64,000 nucleotides of DNA, taken from Erginobacter sp964587835 (GTDB taxonomy: Bacteria; Auribacterota; Erginobacteria; Erginobacterales; Erginobacteraceae). The DNA lies in the NCBI GenBank assembly GCA_964587835.1, contig CAZPMN010000007.1, forward strand, positions 1 to 64,000, written 5' to 3'. The position numbers and the translations under genes were made by a program. The notes under the pieces are model-generated. The model was not told the origin of the DNA, made no database searches, and saw nothing but the letters and a program-made list of their open reading frames with translations. Below, piece after piece: positions 17,235 through 25,598 of this stretch; position 1 is the first letter of the stretch; every line of letters starts with the position of its first letter.

Positions 17235-18182
17235 TCACTCCAGGGTTTCCCGGACGATCACCTCCCCCTTCTTCCGGTGGATCGACGCCGTCATCAGTTC
17301 GGCGAGCAGTCCGATGGAGAGGAGCTGGAAACCGACCAGCATCAGGAGCACCCCGAAAAAGAGAAGAGGGCGAACCCGGATGAAATCCATCCCCAGCAGG
17401 TTGAGGGCAACCAGGTAGCCGTTGATCAGGAGTCCGGCCAGGAAGAGGACCAGACCCACCCCGCCAAAGAGGTGCAGGGGTTTCTTGCTGTAGCGGGTCA
17501 TGAACATCACCGTGAGCAAGTCCATGAAACCGGCGAAGAACCGGTAGGCCCCGAACTTGCTCTTGCCAAAGGCCCGGGGGTGATGGCGAACCCGGATCTC
17601 CGCCACCCGGTAGCCCTTCCAGTGGGCCAGGGGCGGGATGTAGCGGTGGAGTTCACCGTAAAGGGCGAGATCCTCGATTACCTCCCGCCGGAAGGCTTTC
17701 AACCCGCAGTTAAAATCGTGGAGTCTCAACCCGGTAAGGGTGGAGGTGACCCGGTTGTAGAGGCGAGAGGTGAATTTCTTGACGAAGCGGTCGTGGCGTT
17801 GAGCCCGCCAGCCGGTGACCAGGTCGAAACCGGCGTCGATCTTGGCCAGGAGGGCCGGGATCTCCTCCGGATCGTCCTGGAGATCCGCATCCATAATAAT
17901 GATTCGCTGCCCGCGGACCGCCCCAAAACCGGTATCGAGCGCGGCCGATTTGCCGAAATTGCGCCGGAGACGGAGGACCCGGATCCGGGGATCGGATTCT
18001 TTCAGCTCTCTGAGCACCGCGAAGGAGCCGTCGGTGGAACCGTCGTCGACGAAGACCACTTCCCAGGAAAGCTCCAGACCGTCCAGAACATCCCGGAGCT
18101 TACCGTAGAGGGGACGAAGGTTTTCCTGCTCGTCGTAGAGCGGCACCAGAACCGACAGCGCGGTTTTCGTCTCGTCATTCAT
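17235..18182 (-). CDS. GT2 polyprenyl-phosphate glycosyltransferase (DPM1/ArnC/GtrB-like)
   Basis: This 315-aa enzyme has a GT2 domain: 'LSVLVPLYDEQENLRPLYGK', 'WEVVFVDDGSTDGSF', 'IIIMDADLQDDPEEIPALL' (DxD metal site) and 'HDFNCGLKAFRREV'. Two C-terminal TM hairpins follow (LFGGVGLVLFLAGLLINGYL and LLFFGVLLMLVGFQLLSIGL). This is the layout of enzymes that move a sugar from a nucleotide donor to polyprenyl phosphate on the cytoplasmic face. GGAAG lies 7 nt before the ATG. It lies directly upstream of the two GT-C genes that would consume the lipid-linked donor, a typical functional pairing. Confidence 0.92.
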   Translation of the reverse strand: MNDETKTALSVLVPLYDEQENLRPLYGKLRDVLDGLELSWEVVFVDDGSTDGSFAVLRELKESDPRIRVLRLRRNFGKSAALDTGFGAVRGQRIIIMDADLQDDPEEIPALLAKIDAGFDLVTGWRAQRHDRFVKKFTSRLYNRVTSTLTGLRLHDFNCGLKAFRREVIEDLALYGELHRYIPPLAHWKGYRVAEIRVRHHPRAFGKSKFGAYRFFAGFMDLLTVMFMTRYSKKPLHLFGGVGLVLFLAGLLINGYLVALNLLGMDFIRVRPLLFFGVLLMLVGFQLLSIGLLAELMTASIHRKKGEVIVRETLE

Positions 18183-18225
18183 CGCGGTACTTCCTTGATA
18201 TATTGAGCTGTTCTCGCGGGTTCGG

Positions 18226-19683
18226 TTAACTTCCGGATGGCGCCGGGCGGCGGTTGAAGAAACCCAACCGACTGACGATCGAGCGGGCCGAAGCGAGCAC
18301 GCTTTTGAAATCCGCCCAGCTGCTGATTGAAAGCGCGGTCTGGATAAAGTACGACGGGCGGAAGTAGAATTTCCGGTAGGCCCGGATCCGGGCCTGCTCC
18401 GCCGCTTCCAGGGGGAATTCCGGGGTCTCCAGCATCCCCCGGCAGGAGGAGAAGTCCTCCCATTTTTCGTAACGGAGCCATCCCTGCTCGGTGGCGGTCT
18501 CGAAGAGTTCGGTCCCCGGGTGGGGGATGGCGACAGCAAACTGGGCCGAGCCGGGGCGGATCTTCTTCGCGAACTCGATCGTCTCTCTGACCGACTCCTC
18601 GTTCTCGCCCGGGACCCCGAAGAGGAAGAAGGCCTGGGTCCGGATCCCCACCTTCCGGGCCAAACGAAAGGTCTCCCTGGCCCGTTCGGTGGTGATTCCC
18701 TTCTTCATCACCTTGAGCATCCGTGGCGATCCCGACTCCACCCCGAAACGGATGTAGCGGCAGCCGGCCCGCTTCATCTCCCTTAGGACCTCCTCATCCA
18801 TACTGTCCACCCGGCACTGCGCGATCCACTCGAATTTTAAGCCCCGCTCGACGATCAGCCGGCAGATCTTCAGCATCCGTTCCCGGTCCAGGGCCATCGA
18901 GTCATCGTCGAAGTAAACCTCATCCACCCCGTATCGGTTGATCGCTTCGTCGAGCTCAGCCACCACGTTCTCGGCGGAACGAGCCCGGAACTTGTGGCCG
19001 TAGAGGGTGTTGGGCCAGAGACAGTAGACGCAGTGGAAGGGGCAACCCCGGGAGGTAATCACCGTGGTCGGGTTCTTTCCTCGGAAAGTCCCCTGGCGGT
19101 AGAAGGGGCTGGAGACCAGTTCCCGGTCCGGGAAGGGAAGGGAGTCGAGATCTTCGATCAGGGGACGAGCGGGGTTAACCCGAACCTCGTCTCCCTCCCG
19201 CCAGGTCAGCCCGGCCACCCCCGCCCAGGAATTCCCCTCGGCCTCGGCCCCGACCAGATCCCGGACGGTGTAGTCGTACTCCCCCCGGCAGATCGCGTCC
19301 AAATCGGGGTTCTCGGCCATGATCTGGCGGTGGTAGACCGTGGGATGGGGACCGACCAGGACCGTCTTCAGGGCCGGGAGAAGCCGCTTCAGAGCGGCAA
19401 CGGAGGCAAGGTCGTAGTCGATGGAAGGGGTGGCAGACTCCAGTACCGCCAGGTCGGGGGCGATCTCGGCCACCCGGCGGGCAAACTGCTCGATCCCCAG
19501 TTCCTCGAGGATGGCATCGAGGAAGACCGCCTGGTGACCGCTCTGCCGGACGATCGCCACCAGATAGGCCAGGTAGATCGGGTACTCGATGAACTTGTCC
19601 GAGCGCTTGTGGGGCCAGCGGACGTCGGAACGGGCGCCGAACCCCTCCCCCGGCCAGGGCGGGTTGGTAATGAGAACTTTCAT
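18226..19683 (-). CDS. B12-binding-domain radical SAM protein
   Basis: This 485-aa protein starts with a Rossmann-like cobalamin-binding region (LITNPPWPG... and 'LPALKTVLVGPHPTVYHRQI', about residues 1-140). A radical SAM core follows, with the cluster motif 'SRGCPFHCVYC' near residue 215, 'DEVYFDDDSMALDRERMLKI', and a 'YIRFGVESGSPRMLKVMKKG' glycyl element. The classic DxHxxG of methylcobalamin binders is not seen, as in many family members. Such enzymes do methylations, ring changes or C-C bond chemistry on lipids, tetrapyrroles or secondary products; the substrate here is unknown. It lies between two glycosyltransferase genes and carries hairpin leader copy 3 before its ATG. Confidence 0.88.
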   Translation of the reverse strand: MKVLITNPPWPGEGFGARSDVRWPHKRSDKFIEYPIYLAYLVAIVRQSGHQAVFLDAILEELGIEQFARRVAEIAPDLAVLESATPSIDYDLASVAALKRLLPALKTVLVGPHPTVYHRQIMAENPDLDAICRGEYDYTVRDLVGAEAEGNSWAGVAGLTWREGDEVRVNPARPLIEDLDSLPFPDRELVSSPFYRQGTFRGKNPTTVITSRGCPFHCVYCLWPNTLYGHKFRARSAENVVAELDEAINRYGVDEVYFDDDSMALDRERMLKICRLIVERGLKFEWIAQCRVDSMDEEVLREMKRAGCRYIRFGVESGSPRMLKVMKKGITTERARETFRLARKVGIRTQAFFLFGVPGENEESVRETIEFAKKIRPGSAQFAVAIPHPGTELFETATEQGWLRYEKWEDFSSCRGMLETPEFPLEAAEQARIRAYRKFYFRPSYFIQTALSISSWADFKSVLASARSIVSRLGFFNRRPAPSGS

Positions 19684-19710
19684 TGTAAAATTTTTCTGGG
19701 AAAAATTTTA
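19684..19710 (-). promoter_or_regulatory. Start-codon-proximal hairpin leader, copy 3
   Basis: A perfect 11-bp inverted repeat (TAAAATTTTTC / GAAAAATTTTA, 3-nt loop) lies 2 nt before the ATG at 19683 and fills nearly all of the 37-nt gap after the GT4 gene. Only a weak SD (AGAAA) is available, inside the stem. Geometry is identical to the copies at 3426 and 8193. Confidence 0.55.
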
Positions 19711-19720
19711 TCGTTTGATT

Positions 19721-20914
19721 TTATGCCCGGATGTCTGAAAGCTCAACGAATTGGTCGGCCAGGCGCGGCCACTGGTACTTTTCCTCCACCAGCCGACCGC
19801 CGGCGGCGGCCAGTCGGCGGACGCGGTCGGGGTCGGCAATCAGTTCTTCGACCCGAGCCGCCAGGTCGGGGGCGTCGCCGGGGCGGTAGAAGAGGCCGGT
19901 CTTCCCCTCCTCGATCACCTCCTCCAGGGCGGGGAGGCGGGGGGCGACCACCGCCAGGCCGCAGGCCCAGTACTCGAACTCCTTCAGGGTTACCCTCCCC
20001 CGGGCGGAGACGATATCGGGCAAAATGACCAGCCCGATATCCCCGGCCGACATATATCGGGCCACCTCAGCCTGGGTCAGCCAGCCGGAGAAGAAGAAGG
20101 CATCAGTCAGTCCGGCCTGCCGGACCTGTTCCTTTAGGGCGGGGACGGCCGTCCCCTCGCCGATGATCCAGACCGCCGTCTTCGGGTGGCGGTCGATGAT
20201 CCGGCGGGCGGCCGCGACCAGCAGGCCGGGGCCGTCCTGGGGGTCGATCACCCCCTGAAAAACCAGAACTGTTTTTGTTCCCGGAGCATACCTCTTCCTC
20301 AAGTTGCCGCTGTCATATTTCTTGAAGATGGAGAGGTCGACCCCGTCACAGACAATCCCGATCTTTTCAGGCGGGGCGCCGTATCCGGCGACGATCTCCT
20401 TCATCGCCCGGCTGATGGTGATAATCCGGTCCGCTTTCCGGATCGCCGCCCGTTCCATCTTCCGACCGAACTTCTGGACCAGAGACAGCCACCCACCGGG
20501 TGAGTAATCATCAAGATATTCGAAGAGAACGTCGGTCAGGTTGAGGACCAGGCGCGGTTTCTTCCGGCTAAGCCTTCTGCCCCAGAGCGCCCCGTAGCCG
20601 ACGATGGTGTTGTGGGCCACCACCAGATCCGGCCGGTGGAGCCGGACCGCGTGGATTAACCGGAGGATATTGATCGGGTGAACGAGAAGGTACTTCTTCA
20701 TCTTGGCCGGGTCGAGGCGGCTGACCGCCTTCAGGCGGACCAGTTCCCGGCAGCCCAGATATTCCTTGGCCTCGTCATCCGGGCCGGCGATCCCGCCCGC
20801 CGCGATCACTTCGTGCCCCTGCCGGGCGAAAGCCCGGATGATGTTCGAGATCCGGGGACTCCCCCCTCCGGAGATCGGATAGAGCTCCTCGAAGATGGCG
20901 ACCAGGACTTTCAT
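19721..20914 (-). CDS. GT4-family glycosyltransferase
   Basis: This 397-aa protein has a GT-B fold. The N-terminal acceptor domain has 'ISGGGSPRISNIIRAFARQG' and 'DLVVAHNTIVGYGALWG'. The C-terminal donor domain opens 'GTKTVLVFQGVIDPQDGPGL' and contains 'AVWIIGEGTAVPALKEQVRQ'. The E-x7-E-type nucleotide-sugar motif is 'EFEYWACGLAVVAPRLPALE'. It is a cytoplasmic or membrane-peripheral retaining transferase that extends a glycan on a lipid carrier; specificity is unknown. It lies immediately upstream of the radical SAM gene. Confidence 0.9.
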   Translation of the reverse strand: MKVLVAIFEELYPISGGGSPRISNIIRAFARQGHEVIAAGGIAGPDDEAKEYLGCRELVRLKAVSRLDPAKMKKYLLVHPINILRLIHAVRLHRPDLVVAHNTIVGYGALWGRRLSRKKPRLVLNLTDVLFEYLDDYSPGGWLSLVQKFGRKMERAAIRKADRIITISRAMKEIVAGYGAPPEKIGIVCDGVDLSIFKKYDSGNLRKRYAPGTKTVLVFQGVIDPQDGPGLLVAAARRIIDRHPKTAVWIIGEGTAVPALKEQVRQAGLTDAFFFSGWLTQAEVARYMSAGDIGLVILPDIVSARGRVTLKEFEYWACGLAVVAPRLPALEEVIEEGKTGLFYRPGDAPDLAARVEELIADPDRVRRLAAAGGRLVEEKYQWPRLADQFVELSDIRA

Positions 20915-20941
20915 GGGGAAATGTGCCTAAAATGCCTGATG

Positions 20942-21019
20942 TAGGGTCGCGGCCGGCCTCAACCGGAAATTTGGAATCGCCTAACTGCCTAATATGTAGG
21001 GTCGAGGCATGCCTCGACC
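20942..21019. repeat. Perfect 20-bp palindrome and degenerate neighbour copy
   Basis: GGTCGAGGCATGCCTCGACC at 21000-21019 is a perfect palindrome preceded by GTAG. A degenerate version (GTAGGGTCGCGGCCGGCCTCAACC) begins at 20941. Together they occupy part of the 200-bp spacer between the GT4 and acetyltransferase genes. The arrangement is REP-like. No gene is seen in the spacer. Confidence 0.65.
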
Positions 21020-21114
21020 GTAAAGACGAAAATACCTGAGATTGCCCCAACCACGGGACGGAAAAGCATCTTAGCAGATTACCGGAAGGGAGCAAGGGGA
21101 TACTGACCGGCCGA

Positions 21115-21849
21115 TTACTTCTCTCCCCGAAATCGGAGAACTCGGGCGGGGACGCCGGCCGCCACCGCCCGTGGTGGGATATCCGAAGTGACCACCGCCC
21201 CGGCCCCGATCACCGCCCCCTCCCCCACCGTAACCCCGCCCAAAATCACGACCCGGGTCCCGATCCAGACATCAGCGCCGATGGCGATCTCTTTCGCCGA
21301 GCGCCCCTGGAAGCGCATCGGGCGGGAGAGGTCGTCCGATCCGTGATCCCCCCCGATGATCTCCACTCCGTTGGCGATCAGGCAGTAATCCCCGACGGTG
21401 ATATCACCGTAGCCGTATAGGAAGGAACCGGCCCCGATATTCACCTGCTTCCCGATCTCCACCTTTCCCAGTTGGGTCCGGACGGTGACCGAACGGGCGA
21501 GGTGGCTGTCTTCACCCACCGTGATCGGGCCGCCCTCCGGGCCGACGTCGAAAAAGGAACCCTCCCCAAGAAAGACCCGGCTGGCGAGAAAGATTCGGGA
21601 GGGGTTGAAGAGACGGATGTTCTTCTCCAGGAAACACTTCCGCCCCAGGCCGCCCAGAATCAACCGGTAGACCTCTCCCCGCAGCCGGCAGCCGAGCACG
21701 GTGGGAAAGCAGGATAAGATGGTCAGAAGGAGGCCCTGGCCGATGAACCGGGTAAGGGAAACCGAGCCGTAGACGCGCTCCCGGTAAAGCCGGAAGCTCT
21801 CCCGCCAACCGCCGGCAGGGATGGTGCCCGATCCGTCATAGCCGGTCAT
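21115..21849 (-). CDS. Hexapeptide-repeat O-acetyltransferase (WbbJ/Maa-like)
   Basis: This 244-aa protein has an N-terminal hydrophobic segment (FIGQGLLLTILSCFPTVLGC) and a C-terminal left-handed beta-helix. Repeats such as 'ITVGDYCLIANGVEIIGGDH' and 'IAIGADVWIGTRVVILGGVTVGEGAVIGAGAVVTSDIPP' (positions about 190-228) are diagnostic. The catalytic His is probably in 'GGDHG'. Such enzymes O-acetylate sugars of capsule, LPS or exopolysaccharide. It overlaps the preceding gene by ATGA, so the two are translated together. The hydrophobic N-terminus suggests membrane association. Confidence 0.9.
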   Translation of the reverse strand: MTGYDGSGTIPAGGWRESFRLYRERVYGSVSLTRFIGQGLLLTILSCFPTVLGCRLRGEVYRLILGGLGRKCFLEKNIRLFNPSRIFLASRVFLGEGSFFDVGPEGGPITVGEDSHLARSVTVRTQLGKVEIGKQVNIGAGSFLYGYGDITVGDYCLIANGVEIIGGDHGSDDLSRPMRFQGRSAKEIAIGADVWIGTRVVILGGVTVGEGAVIGAGAVVTSDIPPRAVAAGVPARVLRFRGEK

Positions 21850-23696
21850 TTCTTACTCCTTCTTTCCTGAGTTTCAGGCGTACCGCAAAATTCCTTTCCC
21901 TCCGGGCACAGTCTTCCCGACAACTCGACCCTGCCGGCGGCAAAGACAATCTCTTTGTCGATAATGACTTCCTCCTCCGCTCTCGCCGCCCGGGTCAGTT
22001 CGTCCTCCAGGGTGACGAGCGGACGGGAGGTTACCCGGAAAGCCCTGGCTTCCTCCAGTTCAACCGCGACCGAAACCCCGACCCGGTCCGGACCGGTTCT
22101 AATCCGGTCCCGGACCAGGACCCGGTCCGGATGGAATTCAATCCTCCGCTCCAACCGCCAGTCGGAAGCGGCTCCGGCCGCCGAGGTCAGCTGCAGGGAG
22201 GCTTTCTTCCGCCGGCGGAAGGAGTCGATCCCTTTCTTCAGGACCAGGTAGCCGCCGGGAAGTGAACTGACCAGGGAGAGGATCATCCGGGCCAGACGGC
22301 CGGGGAAGAAATAAACCCCCCGGCGGAATGAAACCGCTACTTCCAGCAAGCCTTCTTCCGACTCCCGAACCGGGATGCCGGGGGAGAGAAGAAAAGAATG
22401 CAATGTGACTGTGGCTGTGGCTGTGGCTGTGGCTGTGGCTGTGGCTCCGGCCGCCGGCCGGAGAAGTGCAGCTCCCTCCGCCGGCCGGAGAAGTGCAGCT
22501 CCCTCCGCCGGCCGGAGAGGTGCCGGCCGGAGAGTATAACCCCGGTCGAGGCAAGAGGAGTAACCGGATTCAGCGGACCTTGGAGAGGCATAAGCCTTGA
22601 CCAACCCTCCGCGGAAAAGCGAGACCACCGCGTAATAGCTTTCTCCCCGGACCGCGGCCAATCCCGCCCGGGGGAAATTTTTCCGGAAGGGGGATCCTTC
22701 GTAAGGGAGCGGAGGGGCCGGCTCTTCCCGGGAGACCCGGTTCTCCCGGGCGTAATCATAGGCGAGGAGCCCGTTATAGAGATGGTAACAGCGGCTGAGA
22801 TCGTCCTGGGCCAGCTGCTGGAGAACATTGTCCCGGGATATCCCCTCAACAAAGAGCCGGCGGGCGACCGGAGAGATCGGGGCCAGCAGGGCGGCCGCCT
22901 TCAGCGAGACGTAGGAGTTCCCGCAGAGGTTATACTCCCGGCCGGTGGAGATATCGGGGTGGACGAAGAAGGAGAGGAAATAGAGCGCCTCCAGGAGCGC
23001 CTTCTCCAGGCGGGCGGAGGGGGAGGCGCGGTGGCAGTGGGCCAGGTACTCCAGGGTGAGGAAGCAGTAACCGGTGTCGACCCCCCCCAGCTCCGGGAAC
23101 CATCCCTCCTCCGTCTGTCGGTCCAGGACACTCTTCACCTTCCGTCCGGCCGCCGCCGCCAGGCGCTGATCGTTCAGCAGTCCGGCCAGACTGTAAAGAG
23201 CGGCGGCTCCCACCGCCTGGTGATTGATCTTCTCGAGATCGTCGTGTCGGGTCAGCCAGCGTCCCGCCCGCCGGAAGGTCCCGCGCACGGTCTCCCGTTC
23301 CCCGGGGGAGAACTGGTCTTCCAGGAGGAGAAAAGCCCGGGAGAGGGCGAAGGAAGAGAAGGCGGTGGCGGCGAAACCGTGCTCTCCCCGGTACCATTCA
23401 TCAAACGAACCGTCGGGATGCTGGAGAGAGGCCCAGAAAAGAATCCCCGCGCGGGCCAGTTCCCCCACTTCCAGCACCCCCCGACAGCGGTTGCCGGGGT
23501 AGTCGTTCCGGTGGAGCAGGGCCAGGGTATAGGCCGCCTCCTGGAGCCGGGCGTTGGCGTAACGGGAAGTCTTGCTCCGCCAGTATAGGTAATCAAAACA
23601 GCCGTAGGCAGGCGAATGCCGGTCGCGATCCGCCAGTTCCGGCAGGCCCGCGGCCGCGGCGCTGATGACCTCTCCGTAGAGACTCAAGCTCATCAT
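21846..23696 (-). CDS. Putative alpha/alpha-toroid protein (heparinase- or terpenoid-cyclase-like fold) with unstable linker
   Basis: This 616-aa protein has no signal peptide. The first ~370 residues are helix-rich with recurring aromatic and Gly-rich turns ('LQHPDGSFDEWYRGEHGFAA', 'TEEGWFPELGGVDTGYCFLT', 'EYNLCGNSYVSLKAAALLAP'), as in alpha/alpha toroids. The last ~200 residues look beta-rich ('LRLERRIEFHPDRVLVRDRI'-like strands), reminiscent of heparinase II/III C-terminal sheets. Between them is a low-complexity linker of LRPAEGAAL repeats and (TA)n coded by unstable DNA (22405-22530). It may act on a polysaccharide, inferred from fold and from coupling to the acetyltransferase. Catalytic residues were not identified. 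Confidence 0.7.
   Translation of the reverse strand: MMSLSLYGEVISAAAAGLPELADRDRHSPAYGCFDYLYWRSKTSRYANARLQEAAYTLALLHRNDYPGNRCRGVLEVGELARAGILFWASLQHPDGSFDEWYRGEHGFAATAFSSFALSRAFLLLEDQFSPGERETVRGTFRRAGRWLTRHDDLEKINHQAVGAAALYSLAGLLNDQRLAAAAGRKVKSVLDRQTEEGWFPELGGVDTGYCFLTLEYLAHCHRASPSARLEKALLEALYFLSFFVHPDISTGREYNLCGNSYVSLKAAALLAPISPVARRLFVEGISRDNVLQQLAQDDLSRCYHLYNGLLAYDYARENRVSREEPAPPLPYEGSPFRKNFPRAGLAAVRGESYYAVVSLFRGGLVKAYASPRSAESGYSSCLDRGYTLRPAPLRPAEGAALLRPAEGAALLRPAAGATATATATATATVTLHSFLLSPGIPVRESEEGLLEVAVSFRRGVYFFPGRLARMILSLVSSLPGGYLVLKKGIDSFRRRKKASLQLTSAAGAASDWRLERRIEFHPDRVLVRDRIRTGPDRVGVSVAVELEEARAFRVTSRPLVTLEDELTRAARAEEEVIIDKEIVFAAGRVELSGRLCPEGKEFCGTPETQERRSKK
22405..22530. repeat. In-frame hexanucleotide microsatellite and 27-bp tandem repeats inside a gene
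   Basis: GTGGCT is repeated exactly six times at 22411-22446, preceded by a diverged unit (GTGACT). It is followed by two identical 27-bp units (22453-22479 and 22480-22506) and a partial third. All unit lengths are multiples of three, so length changes alter the protein linker (Thr-Ala and LRPAEGAAL repeats) without shifting the frame. Confidence 0.9.
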
Positions 23697-23821
23697 CGAT
23701 TCCGGCCGTCAGGCCACCGCCGCCCTGGACCATTCCGAGGGAAACCCCCTGGAACAACTCGCCCATTGCCTGATCACCGCTTCCGCGGAAGATCGGAACG
23801 GGAAGAAGATCCCGGACCGAC

Positions 23822-25372
23822 CTACCTTTTAATAGCCGGCGGGCCCGCGACCGGGACATCTCCGGGCTTGCCCCAGAAGACCTTGGTCAGGTCCTTGATA
23901 AACCAGTAACCGGAGGAGGGGCGGTAGGCCCCGATCGCCGACGGCTGGGCACTGGACGGGTTGTGAAAGAGCCCGGGGACCGGGATATCGACCTCTTTTC
24001 CCCAGTAGGTCCGAGTCAGGCTCCTGACTACCCACAAGCCGGTCGAAGGGCGGAAAACTCCGATATCGGTGGTGCCGTCAATGTTGTAGTCGGCGGCGGC
24101 CGGGATATCGCCCGCCTTCCCCCAATAGGCCCGGGTCAGGTCCTTGATAAACCAGTAACCGGAGGAGGGGCGGTAGGCCGCAATCGCGGCGGAACCGTTC
24201 CCGTCGTAGTCGCCGGGGACCGGGACATCGCCCGCCTTCCCCCAGTAGGCCCGGCTCACACCCCGGATTGCCCAGAGCCCGGAGGACGGACGGTAGACCC
24301 CGATATCGGAAGACCCGTTACCGTTGTAGTCGCCGGGGACCGGGATATCGCCCGCCTTCCCCCAGAAAACCTTGGTCAGGTCCTTGATAAACCAGTAACC
24401 GGCGGAGGGGCGGTAGGCCGCGATATTGCTGGTTCCATCGGCATTATAATCGCCGGGGATCGGGATATCACTCCCGCCGGCCTTCCCCCAGTAGGCCCGA
24501 GTCACATCCCGGATCGCCCAGAGTCCGGAAGATGGGCGGTAGACCCCGATATCCGAGGTCCCGTCCCCGTTGTAGTCGCCGGATTCGATCACCGCGGCCG
24601 GGGTGGGGAGAGGGGTCGGAGTAGCGGTCGGGAGCGGGGTGATCCCGATATCGATCTTGTAGATATAAACGATTTTGCCGACCGAGTTCGACCGGCTCCA
24701 GAGATATTGCCCGTCAAAGGCCATATCCCCGGAGAATCTCCGGTCGGGGATGGTAACGGACCGGCCGGTCATCTGTCCGTTGAGGGTAAATTCGTAGATA
24801 CCGCTCATTTCGTGGCGGCCGATCCAGAGCTTATCTCCCACCCGAACGATACCGGACTGGTCCCAGGGCATCGCGATCTGCCGGATGCGGGTGCCGTTGG
24901 TCCGATAGACGTCCAGGGCTTTCTTCGCGTTGTTGGTGACATAGAGCACCTTGTCGTCCGGATCGTAAAATATTCCGTACTCGTTGGTATTGGCGTCAAA
25001 GCTTTGGGTAATGCCGCCGCCGTTCTCCTCTATCCGGTAAACGTTTCTGGGCCCCCAGGGGTTGCAGAGCCACCAGCAGCGATTGTCCTCGTCCCAGGCC
25101 AGGCCGATATCCCGGGCGGCGGTATGGGTGATCGAACCCACCACGGCCAGATTCCCGGTATTGGGATCCCGCTTGAAGATAGCGGCCGCGTTGTCGGTGT
25201 TCTCGTAGATGTACCCGTCTTTGTAAGTCAAACCGCCCCACCAGGCATCGGAGACCGAATAGTACCGGCCGACGATGTCGCCCAGCGCCGCCGGCGTCTC
25301 GGCGGGAGCGTAGAGGCTGACAACGGCGAACAACATTAATCCGGCTAAAACAATACTGACCTTGCTTTTCAT
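23822..25372 (-). CDS. Secreted beta-propeller protein with six 40-residue repeats
   Basis: This protein of about 516 aa has a signal peptide (VLAGLMLFAVVSLYAPAETPA). An N-terminal domain of ~225 aa follows ('YSVSDAWWGGLTYKDGYIYE', 'WDEDNRCWWLCNPWGPRNVY') that looks like a beta-propeller. A Pro-Thr linker (TPLPTATPTPLPTP) leads to six repeats of ~40 aa. Each has a Ca-binding-like loop (GDYNGDGTSD) and a strand pattern VYRPSSGLWAIR...RAYWGKAGDIPVP. Odd repeats read SGLWxxR and even ones SGYWFIKDLT, so the true unit may be 80 residues. AGGAG lies 10 nt before the ATG; the frame extends 7 codons upstream to a TTG. The N-terminal half is almost identical in DNA to that of 27952-30267. It probably acts outside the cell or on its surface. 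Confidence 0.85.
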   Translation of the reverse strand: MKSKVSIVLAGLMLFAVVSLYAPAETPAALGDIVGRYYSVSDAWWGGLTYKDGYIYENTDNAAAIFKRDPNTGNLAVVGSITHTAARDIGLAWDEDNRCWWLCNPWGPRNVYRIEENGGGITQSFDANTNEYGIFYDPDDKVLYVTNNAKKALDVYRTNGTRIRQIAMPWDQSGIVRVGDKLWIGRHEMSGIYEFTLNGQMTGRSVTIPDRRFSGDMAFDGQYLWSRSNSVGKIVYIYKIDIGITPLPTATPTPLPTPAAVIESGDYNGDGTSDIGVYRPSSGLWAIRDVTRAYWGKAGGSDIPIPGDYNADGTSNIAAYRPSAGYWFIKDLTKVFWGKAGDIPVPGDYNGNGSSDIGVYRPSSGLWAIRGVSRAYWGKAGDVPVPGDYDGNGSAAIAAYRPSSGYWFIKDLTRAYWGKAGDIPAAADYNIDGTTDIGVFRPSTGLWVVRSLTRTYWGKEVDIPVPGLFHNPSSAQPSAIGAYRPSSGYWFIKDLTKVFWGKPGDVPVAGPPAIKR

Positions 25373-25462
25373 TATAACTACTCTCCTTTTCAATCACAGT
25401 CGCCGGCGGCCGGCCGCAAAGACAACTCTGCAGACACCTTGCCGATCAGGGATTAGAGTAAC

Positions 25463-25492
25463 ACCTTACCAGATAAACCACAATTAAGTCAA
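25463..25492 (-). promoter_or_regulatory. Weak candidate promoter for the repeat-protein gene at 25372
   Basis: Minus-strand TTGACT (25487-25492) and TAAGGT (25463-25468) are separated by 18 nt. The -35 is good and the -10 is poor. It lies about 90 nt upstream of the start codon in an AT-richer part of the 226-bp spacer, which otherwise holds no visible gene. Confidence 0.25.
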
Positions 25493-25598
25493 CACTATCT
25501 GAAACAAAGGACGCTCCGGGGAGAATTTACCCGGTCGGCAATGCCGGGAGTAACCTCCGCCCGCGGATTCCGGCCGGGGGAAAGTCCTGCCCGTCAAT

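Noticed and set aside
23593..23859. 88-codon minus-strand ORF between the toroid gene and the repeat gene
   Set aside because: It overlaps both neighbours, has no SD and shows no domain; codon pattern fits a shadow frame.
23963..25339. 458-codon open frame on the plus strand with regular repeats
   Set aside because: It is the antisense shadow of the six-repeat protein; its repeats mirror those of the real gene and it has no SD or signal sequence.
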